A stretch of DNA of 64,000 nt from an uncultured Candidatus Melainabacteria bacterium (GTDB lineage: Bacteria > Cyanobacteriota > Vampirovibrionia > Gastranaerophilales > Gastranaerophilaceae). The position numbers and the translations under genes were made by a program. Every line of letters begins with the position of its first letter. Positions within the stretch are counted from its first letter, which is position 1. Below the pieces are notes generated by a model. That model saw only the letters and a list, made by a program, of their open reading frames with translations, was not told the DNA's origin and ran no database searches. The stretch spans positions 1 to 64,000 of the forward strand of contig CAKUXD010000004.1 of assembly GCA_934699705.1 (NCBI GenBank), given 5' to 3'. This document shows, one piece after another, positions 35,491 through 43,532 of the stretch.

Positions 35491-36276
35491 ATGAAAAGAA
35501 TTTTTACAAATTTATTTATTATACTTGTTATAACAGTAATTGCAGTTGGTTGTGGTAAAAAGCAACAACCAATGGACTTGTACGACAGTATTCAGCAAAG
35601 AGGCAAACTGGTTGTCGGCGTAAGAACTGACATTGAACCATTTGGTTTCAAGGATAGCGAAGGTAACTATCAAGGTTTTGAAATAGATTTAGCAAGACAA
35701 ATCGCAAAAGTCTTATTAAAAGACGAAAATGCAATAGAATTTGTTGAGGTTGAACCTTCTACGCGAATATCTACGGTTAATTCTGGTCAAGCTGACATGA
35801 TTATCGCAACAATGTCAATCAGTTCAAAACGATTGAATATCTTGGACTTTTCTGACCCTTACTACTTTGCAGGACAAAAAGTTTTAACTCACGCAAAAAG
35901 TAACATCAAATCTTTATCTGATTTAAACGGAAAACGTGTAGGCGTAGGATTTGGAACAACCACTATTGAAGGGATAAAATCTGTTGCTCCTGAAGCTATT
36001 ATTCAAGGTTATAAAACATACCAAGAGGCAATTTCTGCACTAAAGGCCGATGAAATCGACGCTTTTGCAGATGATGATGCTCTTTTAATTAGATACATAA
36101 TAAAAGACAAAGGTTTTAAAATTCTTCCTCAAAAATATACTCAAGAACCATACGCAATTGCATTTCGCAAAGGCACAGAAAGCGCTAGAACAATTCAAAT
36201 TGTAAATAATGCCTTGAACATAATGAAAACAAACGGTACTCTAAATCAAATGAAGGCACAATGGCAAATTAAATAA
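35491..36276 (+). CDS. amino-acid ABC transporter substrate-binding lipoprotein
   Basis: The 261-aa protein has a lipobox (AVGC, Cys near residue 21) after a hydrophobic stretch and the family-3 solute-binding signature GFKDSEGNYQGFEIDLARQIA, as in GlnH/HisJ proteins. No permease or ATPase gene is next to it, so its transporter partner is elsewhere or it works as a receptor. Its own terminator follows. Confidence 0.85.
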   Translation: MKRIFTNLFIILVITVIAVGCGKKQQPMDLYDSIQQRGKLVVGVRTDIEPFGFKDSEGNYQGFEIDLARQIAKVLLKDENAIEFVEVEPSTRISTVNSGQADMIIATMSISSKRLNILDFSDPYYFAGQKVLTHAKSNIKSLSDLNGKRVGVGFGTTTIEGIKSVAPEAIIQGYKTYQEAISALKADEIDAFADDDALLIRYIIKDKGFKILPQKYTQEPYAIAFRKGTESARTIQIVNNALNIMKTNGTLNQMKAQWQIK

Positions 36277-36285
36277 TTTTTTTAG

Positions 36286-36318
36286 CTGGCGGTTAAATAA
36301 ATTTAACCGCCAGTTTTT
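36286..36318 (+). terminator. terminator after the solute-binding protein gene
   Basis: A 13-bp perfect stem (CTGGCGGTTAAAT, AA loop) is followed by TTTTT. Confidence 0.85.
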
Positions 36319-36396
36319 CCACGTAACAGAGATTAACACTTTATTGTTTTAAAAGTTTTTTTAATTTAAAATTATATAAGAGTATGAGGAAAATTT

Positions 36397-37122
36397 ATGA
36401 TAATTGAAACAAAAAATCTTGTAAAAATATATGGCGATAGAAGCGTTGTAAACGATGTTTCTTTTGAAGTAAATAAGGGTGAAGTTGTATGCTTGCTAGG
36501 TCCAAACGGTGCGGGTAAAACTACTACATTTTACATGGTTGTAGGATTAGTTAAACCAAACAGAGGTCAAGTTTTGCTAAACGGAGAAGACATTTCATCT
36601 TGGCCAATGAATTTACGTTCAAAAGCTGGCATCGGCTATTTACCACAAGAAGCCTCTATTTTTAGAAAGTTGACTGTTGACGAAAACATTAAACTTGTAT
36701 TAGAAATGAATGATAAATTAACAGTTGACGAAAAGAAAAGAAAACTTGAAGAATTACTTGATGAATTTGGCGTTACAAAACTACGTAATGAATCGGCGAT
36801 TTCACTTTCTGGTGGTGAACGTAGAAGGGTAGAATTAGCACGTGCACTTGCAGCTAGTCCTGATTTTATCCTACTTGACGAACCATTTACAGGGATTGAC
36901 CCAATTGCGATAGGTGAAATTAAAGATAATATCAGAAAACTATCAGAAGAAAAAGGTTTAGGCGTTTTAATTACGGACCACAACCCTAAAGCAACTCTTT
37001 CAATTACAGATAGAGCTTATGTTATTTTTGACGGAAAAATAAAAATTCAAGGTAAAAGTACAGAAGTTGCAGTTGACCCTGTTGCCAAAGAATTCTACTT
37101 AGGAAAGGATTTCCAATTATAA
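36397..37122 (+). CDS. lptB: LPS export ABC ATPase LptB
   Basis: The 241-aa ATPase has Walker A GPNGAGKTT, signature LSGGERRRVELARAL, Walker B FILLDEPFTGID and the characteristic LptB stretch GIGYLPQEASIFRKLTV. It powers lipopolysaccharide extraction from the inner membrane with LptF/LptG. It is coupled to the next gene by TAATG. LptB is strong evidence for a diderm envelope. Confidence 0.93.
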   Translation: MIIETKNLVKIYGDRSVVNDVSFEVNKGEVVCLLGPNGAGKTTTFYMVVGLVKPNRGQVLLNGEDISSWPMNLRSKAGIGYLPQEASIFRKLTVDENIKLVLEMNDKLTVDEKKRKLEELLDEFGVTKLRNESAISLSGGERRRVELARALAASPDFILLDEPFTGIDPIAIGEIKDNIRKLSEEKGLGVLITDHNPKATLSITDRAYVIFDGKIKIQGKSTEVAVDPVAKEFYLGKDFQL

Positions 37123-38237
37123 TGAATTTCCGCTTCAAACCAACTATCTACGACAAATATATTTTTAAACAAGTGCTATTTGCAACAATAGCCGCAATTT
37201 TGTTGTTCACAATTGTTTGGATTGCGCCAGAAATGCTTTTAAACACTATAAAAGAAACTCTTGCTGGACAACATACAATTGTTGAAGCGATTTGGATTTT
37301 GATTTTGGAATTACCAAAAATTTTAGGAAAGGCTTTTCCAGTAGGTTTATTACTAGGAACTTTGTTCACTTTTGATAAACTTAGCAAGGATTCCGAATTA
37401 ACCATTTTTCGTGCAATTGGATTATCTTTTCACAGAATTATTGCACCAGTAGTTGTTTTAAGCTTAATAGTAACCGCAATTTGTTTTGTAACTTACGACA
37501 AATTAATACCATTTGCAGAAAATAAAATGTTTGTTTATGATAAATATTTTCCATCAATTCAGTATATGTACACAGAAAAAGATGAAAATGGTCAACCAAC
37601 GCTTGCCGTTATCGTTTCAAAATTCAAAAACAATGAAATGAATAACGTTATTGTTCTGGATTTTTCAAACAAAATTTATGATGACCTACACGGATTGACT
37701 AATATATTTGTTGCAAAAACAGGTAAAACCTTCCAAAATCGTTGGGAATTGTATGATGTTACGGAATATAAAATTTCAAACGACGGAATTTTTGTAAACA
37801 TAAACAACAAAAAACAAATTAATATTCTTAACGGCGAAGCAGCATCAAACGCTTATATGTTAATGACTTATTCAGTTAAAAGAGAACGAGAAATTACAAA
37901 TGCAAACTTGTTGAAATATATCAAACTTCTAAAAAAAGAATCTCTTGATGAAGATTACAATTATATGTTAAACAAATACTTCCAAAGATTTTTCCACCCA
38001 TTCGTATGCGTTCTTTTAGCAATTATGGGTTGCTTGTTAGGTTTCAGCAAACCAAGAGAACAACGTTTAATCGGATTTACAATCGCAATTGGTTGTATCT
38101 TCTTGTACTACATAACTCTGCCATTCTTTGATTTGTTGGCAGAAAAAGGAGTTCTGCACCCATTTATCACAGCGATAACTCCACCATTAGCCTTCTTAGG
38201 CGCAATTATTGCGTTCTATAAAAGTAAAGATTTATAA
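37122..38237 (+). CDS. LptF/LptG (YjgP/YjgQ) family permease
   Basis: The 371-aa protein has six hydrophobic helices in two groups flanking a periplasmic beta-jellyroll region (about residues 130-265), the LptF/G layout. Only one such gene is in the operon; cyanobacteria are known to carry a single LptF/G-like protein, so a homodimer may replace the LptF-LptG pair. Which of the two it represents cannot be said. TAGGAAAGGA precedes the ATG. Confidence 0.87.
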   Translation: MNFRFKPTIYDKYIFKQVLFATIAAILLFTIVWIAPEMLLNTIKETLAGQHTIVEAIWILILELPKILGKAFPVGLLLGTLFTFDKLSKDSELTIFRAIGLSFHRIIAPVVVLSLIVTAICFVTYDKLIPFAENKMFVYDKYFPSIQYMYTEKDENGQPTLAVIVSKFKNNEMNNVIVLDFSNKIYDDLHGLTNIFVAKTGKTFQNRWELYDVTEYKISNDGIFVNINNKKQINILNGEAASNAYMLMTYSVKREREITNANLLKYIKLLKKESLDEDYNYMLNKYFQRFFHPFVCVLLAIMGCLLGFSKPREQRLIGFTIAIGCIFLYYITLPFFDLLAEKGVLHPFITAITPPLAFLGAIIAFYKSKDL

Positions 38238-38261
38238 TTAACAAAAAAGGATATGTGTTTT

Positions 38262-39059
38262 ATGAAAAAATATTTAGTTTTAATATTAGTTTTATTAATA
38301 GGTAGCGTTACCTTCGCTAAATCTATTGAAGTTAAAGAAATCGAAGGTATTTATCATATTAAATTAAGCGGAAATGCTGTAAAAAAACGTATTGAATTTG
38401 TTTCAACAGAAGGCTTAAAAACAAATAAAGACGTTCATGAAATGTCGCAATCCAAATTAACTATCAACACAGGATTTTTTGACCCTAAAAACTCTAAAAC
38501 AATTTCTTATATCGTAACAAATGGCATGATTGCGGAAGATCCAAACACAAACGAAAATTTAATGTTAAATCCTGTTTTAAGAATGCACATGAAAGAAATT
38601 TTAAATCGTAGTGAATTTAGGGTTGTTGAATGCAATAACAAATTAAGTTATGAAATAGTTCCACATAACACTCCTGTAAAATTTACTTGTAGCGTAAAAA
38701 CTTCTGCTCAGGGCGGTCCTTTGTTATTACCAGAATTAAGACTTGAAGAAGAATTTTTTATTCTTAAAGATGAAGAAGGTAACATAATCCGCCAATCTGC
38801 ATCGGTACTTGATAGAACAGCAAGAACTATTGTTGGAATAAAAAATGGAGAAATGCACATTTTAATTATTACAAATAAAAACCCTAAAAACATATTTGAA
38901 GCAAGAGATTTATGCAAAAGCCTAGGATTTGAATATGCCATGGCGTTTGATGGTGGAAGTTCTACTTCGTTTAATTACAAAAAAATCAACGTAACTTCAA
39001 CTCAATCTGGCGGACTAGATACAGGTCGCTTGTTAAAGTCTTTTATGATAATTAAGTAG
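38262..39059 (+). CDS. exported NAGPA-domain phosphodiester glycosidase-like protein
   Basis: The protein has a signal peptide and the NAGPA (PF09992-type) motifs: INTGFFDPKN, AQGGPLLLPEL, DRTARTIVG and the C-terminal AMAFDGGSSTSF. Members cleave sugar-phosphodiester bonds in envelope glycans. I set the start at 38262; AAGGA is well spaced for it but abuts the ATG at 38253. It follows lptB-lptF by 24 bp, suggesting a role at the cell surface. Confidence 0.82.
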   Translation: MKKYLVLILVLLIGSVTFAKSIEVKEIEGIYHIKLSGNAVKKRIEFVSTEGLKTNKDVHEMSQSKLTINTGFFDPKNSKTISYIVTNGMIAEDPNTNENLMLNPVLRMHMKEILNRSEFRVVECNNKLSYEIVPHNTPVKFTCSVKTSAQGGPLLLPELRLEEEFFILKDEEGNIIRQSASVLDRTARTIVGIKNGEMHILIITNKNPKNIFEARDLCKSLGFEYAMAFDGGSSTSFNYKKINVTSTQSGGLDTGRLLKSFMIIK

Positions 39060-39091
39060 TATCGTGAATTGTCGATTGTAAATTATTGGCG

Positions 39092-39106
39092 ATGTCCTCG
39101 CTACTT
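39092..39106 (+). repeat. 15-nt sequence repeated inverted inside pilin-like gene 2
   Basis: ATGTCCTCGCTACTT here occurs as its reverse complement at 39992-40006, inside the GC-rich leader insertion. A nearby GTGAATTGTCG (39064-39074) also recurs inverted at about 40126-40136. The 93-bp gap 39060-39152 thus carries fragments of the same dispersed element. Confidence 0.5.
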
Positions 39107-39152
39107 TTGACAGAGTTTATATACTCTCACTCAGAGTATTACACAAAATCTA

Positions 39153-40160
39153 CTACTTACAAGTTGTCTTTTTCCAAGATAGACTACAACTGCCGTTTTT
39201 GGCTTTTAAATAATCCATATTTCCAGTTTCTATTATCCAACCTGTACAATGGCTACCGTTTTTAAAACAGTTCTTATTCAGACTATAATTACCCTCAAAA
39301 CCCCAAACATCTTCACTTGTACCTGCTGGAGTAATACCTTCGCTTGTAATCAAAAAGTCAAAAGCGTCTTTACCTGTAGTATTTGCACCTTTCATACCAT
39401 CTATATCAACATTTATAACTCCACAAAAATTAGTAACTATAAATTGAGGTTTACTCGGACCACCACCTACCAATGGGGGAATCATAAGACCTACTCCAAT
39501 ATCACAATCATTATTATTAATATTAAATTCTAATGCCGTGCCATCAGCCAATAAAACTTTTGGTAAATCATCTGATAAAAATTCAACCGACTTACCTTCT
39601 AAAGTTTTATAATCTCCATTAAAAAAACATCCAACAGAATCCACACCACAATCTTTTGAAAGTTTCAAAAATTCAGATATCCTATTTTTAAATCTATCAC
39701 TCTTAGCAGTTGCACTGGTTCCATCAGCTTTAAACCATTCGTCAATAGGACCATAAACGGCAGTAGCACGACCGAAAGCGTCTGTTAAATTTGCATACAC
39801 TTTCTTAACCTTTGCAACTTTTTCTCTGTCGCCTGTGGATTGGTTTAAGTTCGGAATAGTCAATGCTGCAACTACGCCGATAATGCCCATTACAACAAGA
39901 GTTTCGGCTAACGTGAAGGCTATCGCCTTCACTAGTGAGTTGTGAGCGGATTTTGCGTAGGGCGCCGTGTGAGCAGAGCGAACCCAGCCCGAAGTAGCGA
40001 GGACATTGCGAATGACAACGCTAGTGAAATGAGCAACTTGTCCGAGTGAAGCAATAATCCAAGACAGTGGTGAGTCGACTTTATTGTCATTTGCTTGTTT
40101 ATTAGTTATCAATTCACTATTCACTAGCGACAATTCACTTTTATCAAACAACTTTCTCAT
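39153..40160 (-). CDS. type IV pilin-like protein 2 with an interrupted leader
   Basis: The 335-aa protein has the same mature N-terminus as pilin-like protein 1 (FTLAETLVVMGIIGVVAAL...STGDREKVAKVKK), a VDIDGMKGANTTGKD loop and a C-terminal LSWKKTTCK. The leader before the cleavage point is about 80 residues, double that of protein 1; the extra ~38 residues (WIIASLGQ ... TAPYAKSA) come from an in-frame GC-rich insertion. Whether such a leader can be processed is doubtful; a shorter internal start is possible, but I see no good ribosome-binding site for one. Confidence 0.75.
   Translation of the reverse strand: MRKLFDKSELSLVNSELITNKQANDNKVDSPLSWIIASLGQVAHFTSVVIRNVLATSGWVRSAHTAPYAKSAHNSLVKAIAFTLAETLVVMGIIGVVAALTIPNLNQSTGDREKVAKVKKVYANLTDAFGRATAVYGPIDEWFKADGTSATAKSDRFKNRISEFLKLSKDCGVDSVGCFFNGDYKTLEGKSVEFLSDDLPKVLLADGTALEFNINNNDCDIGVGLMIPPLVGGGPSKPQFIVTNFCGVINVDIDGMKGANTTGKDAFDFLITSEGITPAGTSEDVWGFEGNYSLNKNCFKNGSHCTGWIIETGNMDYLKAKNGSCSLSWKKTTCK
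39945..40065 (-). repeat. GC-rich ~115-120-bp insertion in the leader of pilin-like gene 2
   Basis: Alignment of the two leaders leaves both ends homologous (KSEL..VN.EL..NKQ.N and NSLVK/YSLVK) with about 114 bp extra in gene 2. The insert is visibly GC-richer than its surroundings and contains the 15-nt repeat also found just beyond the gene's 3' end. It looks like a small REP/MITE-type element. Boundaries are approximate. Confidence 0.55.
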
Positions 40161-40192
40161 AAAACTCTTTCCTTTATGTTCTCAACAATTCC

Positions 40193-40221
40193 ATTATAAC
40201 AATTCGATTATGCAGTCGCAA
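40193..40221 (-). promoter_or_regulatory. promoter of pilin-like gene 2
   Basis: Minus-strand TTGCGA (40216-40221), 17-nt spacer, TATAAT (40193-40198). Sequence and spacer closely match the promoter of pilin-like gene 1. Confidence 0.7.
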
Positions 40222-40226
40222 TACGG

Positions 40227-40262
40227 CTATTCTATTCTATTCTATCCTATTTTATTCTATTC
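40227..40262. repeat. CTATT pentanucleotide microsatellite upstream of pilin-like gene 2
   Basis: Seven near-tandem CTATT units (five exact) begin 6 bp beyond the -35 box. Pilin-like gene 1 has a degenerate version (CTATT-CTATT-TTATT) at the same place. Confidence 0.8.
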
Positions 40263-40265
40263 GGT

Positions 40266-40290
40266 ATTATAGCTGAGTTTCAGCTATAAT
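40266..40290 (-). terminator. hairpin downstream of the TPR gene
   Basis: An 11-bp perfect stem ATTATAGCTGA with a 3-nt loop lies 68 bp past the TPR stop codon. It lacks a T tract on either side, so it may protect an mRNA end rather than terminate. Confidence 0.4.
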
Positions 40291-40358
40291 GAAATCATTT
40301 TTACAAAATGTAACATATTTCGCTTGCTTAACTCAATTTCACCCTACTGAAAATATAT

Positions 40359-41777
40359 TTATTTTCCAAAAATTTTCATGATTTTACCGATTAAGCCGTC
40401 ATCTTCAGTCGATGCATCAGAATATTCTTTCTTTTTACTTTCAAGTTTTTCTATTTTTTTCTTAATTTCTAAAACTTCAACTTCATTAACAGAATTTGAA
40501 GACAAATATTTTTCATAAAATTCAAGTGCTTTAGTCGTATTTTTTACTTTTTCATAAGAAATAGCCAATGATTTTAAAACTTTTGGATTTCTTTTGTCTA
40601 TTTCGTAAAATTTTTCTAAGTATTCAATCGCCATTCTGTAATCGCCGATACTTACTCTAAATTCGCCTAATTTTTCAAGCGCACGTTTATTTTCTGGTTC
40701 TAATTTATACAATTTTTCGTAAAATTCAATTGCATGAGTATTGTCCTTCATTGCTTCAAGTAATTCAGCAATAGTAATGATTAAAGCTGTATCTTCTGGT
40801 TTTGCTTGATGTGCGAACATATATTCATTCAATGCCACATCTTTATTACCTCTTGCTTGATTATATTTTGCCCAGTTGTAATGTTCTTTATAATCATCGC
40901 CTTTTTCTTCGTATATTAAAGCTCTCATCTGATAAATAAGAGGCGAATTTTTATCAAATTTTGCAAATTCATCAACATATTCAAGCGCATTTTCATAATC
41001 ACCTGTTGCATAATAATATTGAGCAACTAATGACAAAAATTTAGGATTTTTCTTATATTCACCTTGTATTTCTTCGATTTTAACCAAAGCTTCCTTATAT
41101 TTTTCATCATCAATTAAACAACGCAACTGAACTAATACATCTGAAGAAATTTTTGATGCTTCTTCTGTTTGATTATTTTTTATATAAAGATTTGCCAAAG
41201 TTTCTTTTAAAACTTTATCTTCATGCCCGTCTTTTATCGCTCTTTCCAAGATTTCAACCGCACTTGATAAAATACCTTCTTTAACATAAATTTCTGACAA
41301 TAACAAATATGTTTCAAGTGGCGCTTCTTGAGTATCAATTAGTCTTAAATACTCATCAATAGCTTGATTTGTTTTGTTTAATTGATTGTAAATCCCAGCA
41401 AGAACAAATCTGGTCATATTTCGCTGACTATCTTCATAAGCCTTATCTAAGGCTTTTTTAAAATCACCTGATGCTTGTTGTAATTTACCTTGTAAAACGT
41501 GTAAATTACCTCGGTAAGAATAATACTTAAATTTATCTGAATCAAAAAATAAATCCATTAATTTTTCATAAGCAAGCTCATTTTTAGGGTCTTTTTCTAA
41601 AATTTTTGTAAAATAATGTTCAACATCATCTTGCCTATTTAAAATACAAGCAACATGCGCCAAACGTTGCATTAAATCAATACTGCTTGGTTTTGCGTCA
41701 AGAAGTTGTTTATACTCGTTAAACGCTTTTTCATAATCTTCTTGTTCTTCATATTTTTCTGCTAATTCAATTGACAT
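40359..41777 (-). CDS. tetratricopeptide-repeat protein
   Basis: The 472-aa protein consists almost wholly of TPR helix pairs (for example YEKAFNEYKQLLDAKP, NALEYVDEFAKFDKNSP, TKALEFYEKYLSSN), with a charged C-terminal tail. There is no signal peptide, so it is a cytoplasmic scaffold. AAAGGTGAT precedes the ATG. Partners are unknown. Confidence 0.8.
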   Translation of the reverse strand: MSIELAEKYEEQEDYEKAFNEYKQLLDAKPSSIDLMQRLAHVACILNRQDDVEHYFTKILEKDPKNELAYEKLMDLFFDSDKFKYYSYRGNLHVLQGKLQQASGDFKKALDKAYEDSQRNMTRFVLAGIYNQLNKTNQAIDEYLRLIDTQEAPLETYLLLSEIYVKEGILSSAVEILERAIKDGHEDKVLKETLANLYIKNNQTEEASKISSDVLVQLRCLIDDEKYKEALVKIEEIQGEYKKNPKFLSLVAQYYYATGDYENALEYVDEFAKFDKNSPLIYQMRALIYEEKGDDYKEHYNWAKYNQARGNKDVALNEYMFAHQAKPEDTALIITIAELLEAMKDNTHAIEFYEKLYKLEPENKRALEKLGEFRVSIGDYRMAIEYLEKFYEIDKRNPKVLKSLAISYEKVKNTTKALEFYEKYLSSNSVNEVEVLEIKKKIEKLESKKKEYSDASTEDDGLIGKIMKIFGK

Positions 41778-41852
41778 TATTTATCACCTTTCATTAATTA
41801 TTCTAAATTTATTTTATTATAAACTTGTTTTTACAAGATATTACCAAAGTGG

Positions 41853-42410
41853 TTAATTAAATTTATTTTGAGCCCTTTCAATACCTTCTTTCAAGTAGCA
41901 TTGAACAGCCTGAACTGCAAGTTTCAAAGACTCTTTTAATATTGGTTCTTGTTCTTTTGAAAAATTTTGTAAAACAAACACTTCTGAAGGAATTGAAGGT
42001 TGTGGACCAACGCCGACTTTTAATCTGTCAAACTTATTTCCACCAACATGTTTAATTATAGATTTAATACCGTTATGCCCGCCGTCAGAACCATTTGCCC
42101 TAAAACGTAAGCGCCCCAAATCTAAACAAATATCGTCATAAATTACTAATATATCTTTAACATCAATTTTGTAATAATTCATAACCAAACTTACTGCCTC
42201 GCCTGATAAATTCATAAAAGTAGTAGGTTTAATTATGATAACATCTTCATTATTAAACTTAATTTTAGTAAAAAAACATTTTAACTTACTTTCTTCTCTG
42301 AAAGAAAAACCTTCATTTACTGCCCAATAATCAGCAGTCATAAATCCAGCGTTATGACGCGTAAACACATATTTATCACCAATATTTCCAAGAGCAACAA
42401 TAAGTTTCAA
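41853..42410 (-). CDS. pth: peptidyl-tRNA hydrolase
   Basis: The 185-aa protein has the Pth motifs: KLIVALGNIGDKY (usually GLGNPG), TRHNAGF with the catalytic His, KPTTFMNLSG, and VIYDDICLDLGRLR. It recycles peptidyl-tRNA. Initiation appears to be at a TTG codon (42410) with AAGGAT 6 nt upstream; no ATG is available near the conserved start. Confidence 0.93.
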   Translation of the reverse strand: MKLIVALGNIGDKYVFTRHNAGFMTADYWAVNEGFSFREESKLKCFFTKIKFNNEDVIIIKPTTFMNLSGEAVSLVMNYYKIDVKDILVIYDDICLDLGRLRFRANGSDGGHNGIKSIIKHVGGNKFDRLKVGVGPQPSIPSEVFVLQNFSKEQEPILKESLKLAVQAVQCYLKEGIERAQNKFN

Positions 42411-42576
42411 AATTTATCCTTTTTATTAATTGTAAAAAATACCTTTTAATTATAATTTTAACGCAAATAAATATTACCAACGGTATTATCTACCTTTCGC
42501 TTAACAAATTGATAAAAAGAAGTTATTTTATGATAAACGGAGACTCCAAACAAAAGAATTTATAGGGGAGATACAA

Positions 42577-43146
42577 ATGACAACAAAAAATAAACAAATT
42601 TTAAAAGAAAAAAGTTCAAAAAAAGTAGCAACATTTTTAGAGAAAAGTGGATTACACAAAAAAGACTTTGCAGAAATGATAGGAGTTACATTATCATACG
42701 TTTATAACTTAATTGATAACACAATTCCTTTCTCGACAAGAGGCACAACACTCGAGCGTATAGCAACAATTATGGAAATAGCACCCGAAGAATTTGACGA
42801 ATATAAAATACCACAAGAGCCAATTATGATAGATGATTCCGTTGAATTTATAAAACAAAAAATAGCACAAAAAGGTTTAAGTATAGTCAACTTCTTAAAA
42901 TCATTTCCACGTAAAAAACGACTTGATACAGTTGACATGCTACGAGGCGCACTTCCAATACCAATTGATTTTAAAGAATTAAACATGCTTGCACAAGTTC
43001 TTGACCTAACAACCGATGAAATTTATCCAATTTGGGAAAAACGTGTAAAACAAGTGTTAGAAGCAGGCGGAATGAATATTTATTCAAACGCGGCACTAGT
43101 AAATTCAATGTTCAAGTGTGCAAAAAATTATATTGATTTAAAATAG
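42577..43146 (+). CDS. regulator with two tandem XRE-like HTH domains
   Basis: The 189-aa protein has an XRE-type HTH at about 17-65 (LEKSGLHKKDFAEMIGVTLSYVYNLI) followed by a second, more divergent copy at about 95-150 (GLSIVNFLKSFPRKKR...ALPIPIDFKELNMLAQVLDL). Each is followed by an EF/EI-Y-P tail, so the protein looks like an internal duplication. GGGGAG precedes the ATG. It has its own terminator and no obvious partner gene; the target is unknown. Confidence 0.7.
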   Translation: MTTKNKQILKEKSSKKVATFLEKSGLHKKDFAEMIGVTLSYVYNLIDNTIPFSTRGTTLERIATIMEIAPEEFDEYKIPQEPIMIDDSVEFIKQKIAQKGLSIVNFLKSFPRKKRLDTVDMLRGALPIPIDFKELNMLAQVLDLTTDEIYPIWEKRVKQVLEAGGMNIYSNAALVNSMFKCAKNYIDLK

Positions 43147-43166
43147 TAAAAAACAGATATAATAAG

Positions 43167-43206
43167 AAAAGAGGGTGATTTATAAAAATTTTATCCTCTT
43201 TTTTTT
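43167..43206 (+). terminator. terminator of the tandem-HTH gene
   Basis: AAAAGAGG / CCTCTTTT with a long AT-rich loop is followed by a T tract. Confidence 0.75.
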
Positions 43207-43226
43207 GATTTTTTTAAAAAAAGTAG

Positions 43227-43255
43227 TTGACGTAGAATTATGTTCTTGGTAAATT
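43227..43255 (+). promoter_or_regulatory. promoter of the structured RNA / tRNA-Lys transcript
   Basis: TTGACG (43227-43232), 17-nt spacer, TAAATT (43250-43255). The predicted start near 43262 coincides with the 5' edge of the folded region. A second GGTAAATT at 43360-43366 could be a separate -10 box for the tRNA. Confidence 0.55.
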
Positions 43256-43261
43256 AGATGT

Positions 43262-43352
43262 ACAGGGAATCGAAAGATTCAGACTTGCGAACTCAGTAGT
43301 TCTTAAATTAGAACTCGACTAAAAGGTGAATAGTTAATAGTTTCACCCCTGA
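43262..43352 (+). ncRNA. candidate structured RNA upstream of tRNA-Lys
   Basis: A closing stem CAGGG (43263-43267) / CCCTG (43347-43351) encloses three hairpins: GAATC-GAAA-GATTC with a GNRA loop, GAACT-CAGT-AGTTC, and GGTGAA / TTCACC. Start and end fit the promoter immediately upstream. No ORF of note lies inside. It is not a riboswitch class I can name; a few GEMM-like bases near the first hairpin are not enough. It may be a tRNA leader or an independent small RNA. Confidence 0.4.
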
Positions 43353-43380
43353 GAACAAGGTAAATTGAATTAAAAAGTGT

Positions 43381-43456
43381 GCGCTTGTAGCTCAGCAGGT
43401 AGAGCACTCCCCTTTTAAGGGATAGGTCGCGCGTTCGAATCGCGCCAAGCGCACCA
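43381..43456 (+). tRNA. tRNA-Lys (TTT anticodon)
   Basis: 76 nt including an encoded CCA. Acceptor GCGCTTG / CAAGCGC, D arm GCTC...GAGC, anticodon loop CTTTTAA, T arm GCGCG-TTCGAAT-CGCGC. The anticodon stem has one mismatch at its outer pair (27-43, C-U). A terminator follows. Confidence 0.93.
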
Positions 43457-43470
43457 CTTTTAAAAACATA

Positions 43471-43496
43471 AAGGTCCGCGTCAGGGACCTTTTTTA
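43471..43496 (+). terminator. terminator of tRNA-Lys
   Basis: AAGGTCC / GGACCTT with a 7-nt loop is followed by six T. Confidence 0.85.
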
Positions 43497-43525
43497 TTGC
43501 TTATTTTTTTCTCATAATATATAAT
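43497..43525 (+). promoter_or_regulatory. promoter of the exported pair, leaderless arrangement
   Basis: TTGCTT (43497-43502), 17-nt spacer, TATAAT (43520-43525), then exactly 7 nt to ATG 43533. The -10 box overlaps the alternative ATG at 43524, which decides against that start. Confidence 0.65.
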
Positions 43526-43532
43526 GTTACTT

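Noticed and set aside
43258..43300. GEMM-type c-di-GMP riboswitch before tRNA-Lys
   Set aside because: Only scattered bases (ACAGGG, GAAA) agree; the conserved receptor, tetraloop pairing and terminal stem of GEMM are missing.
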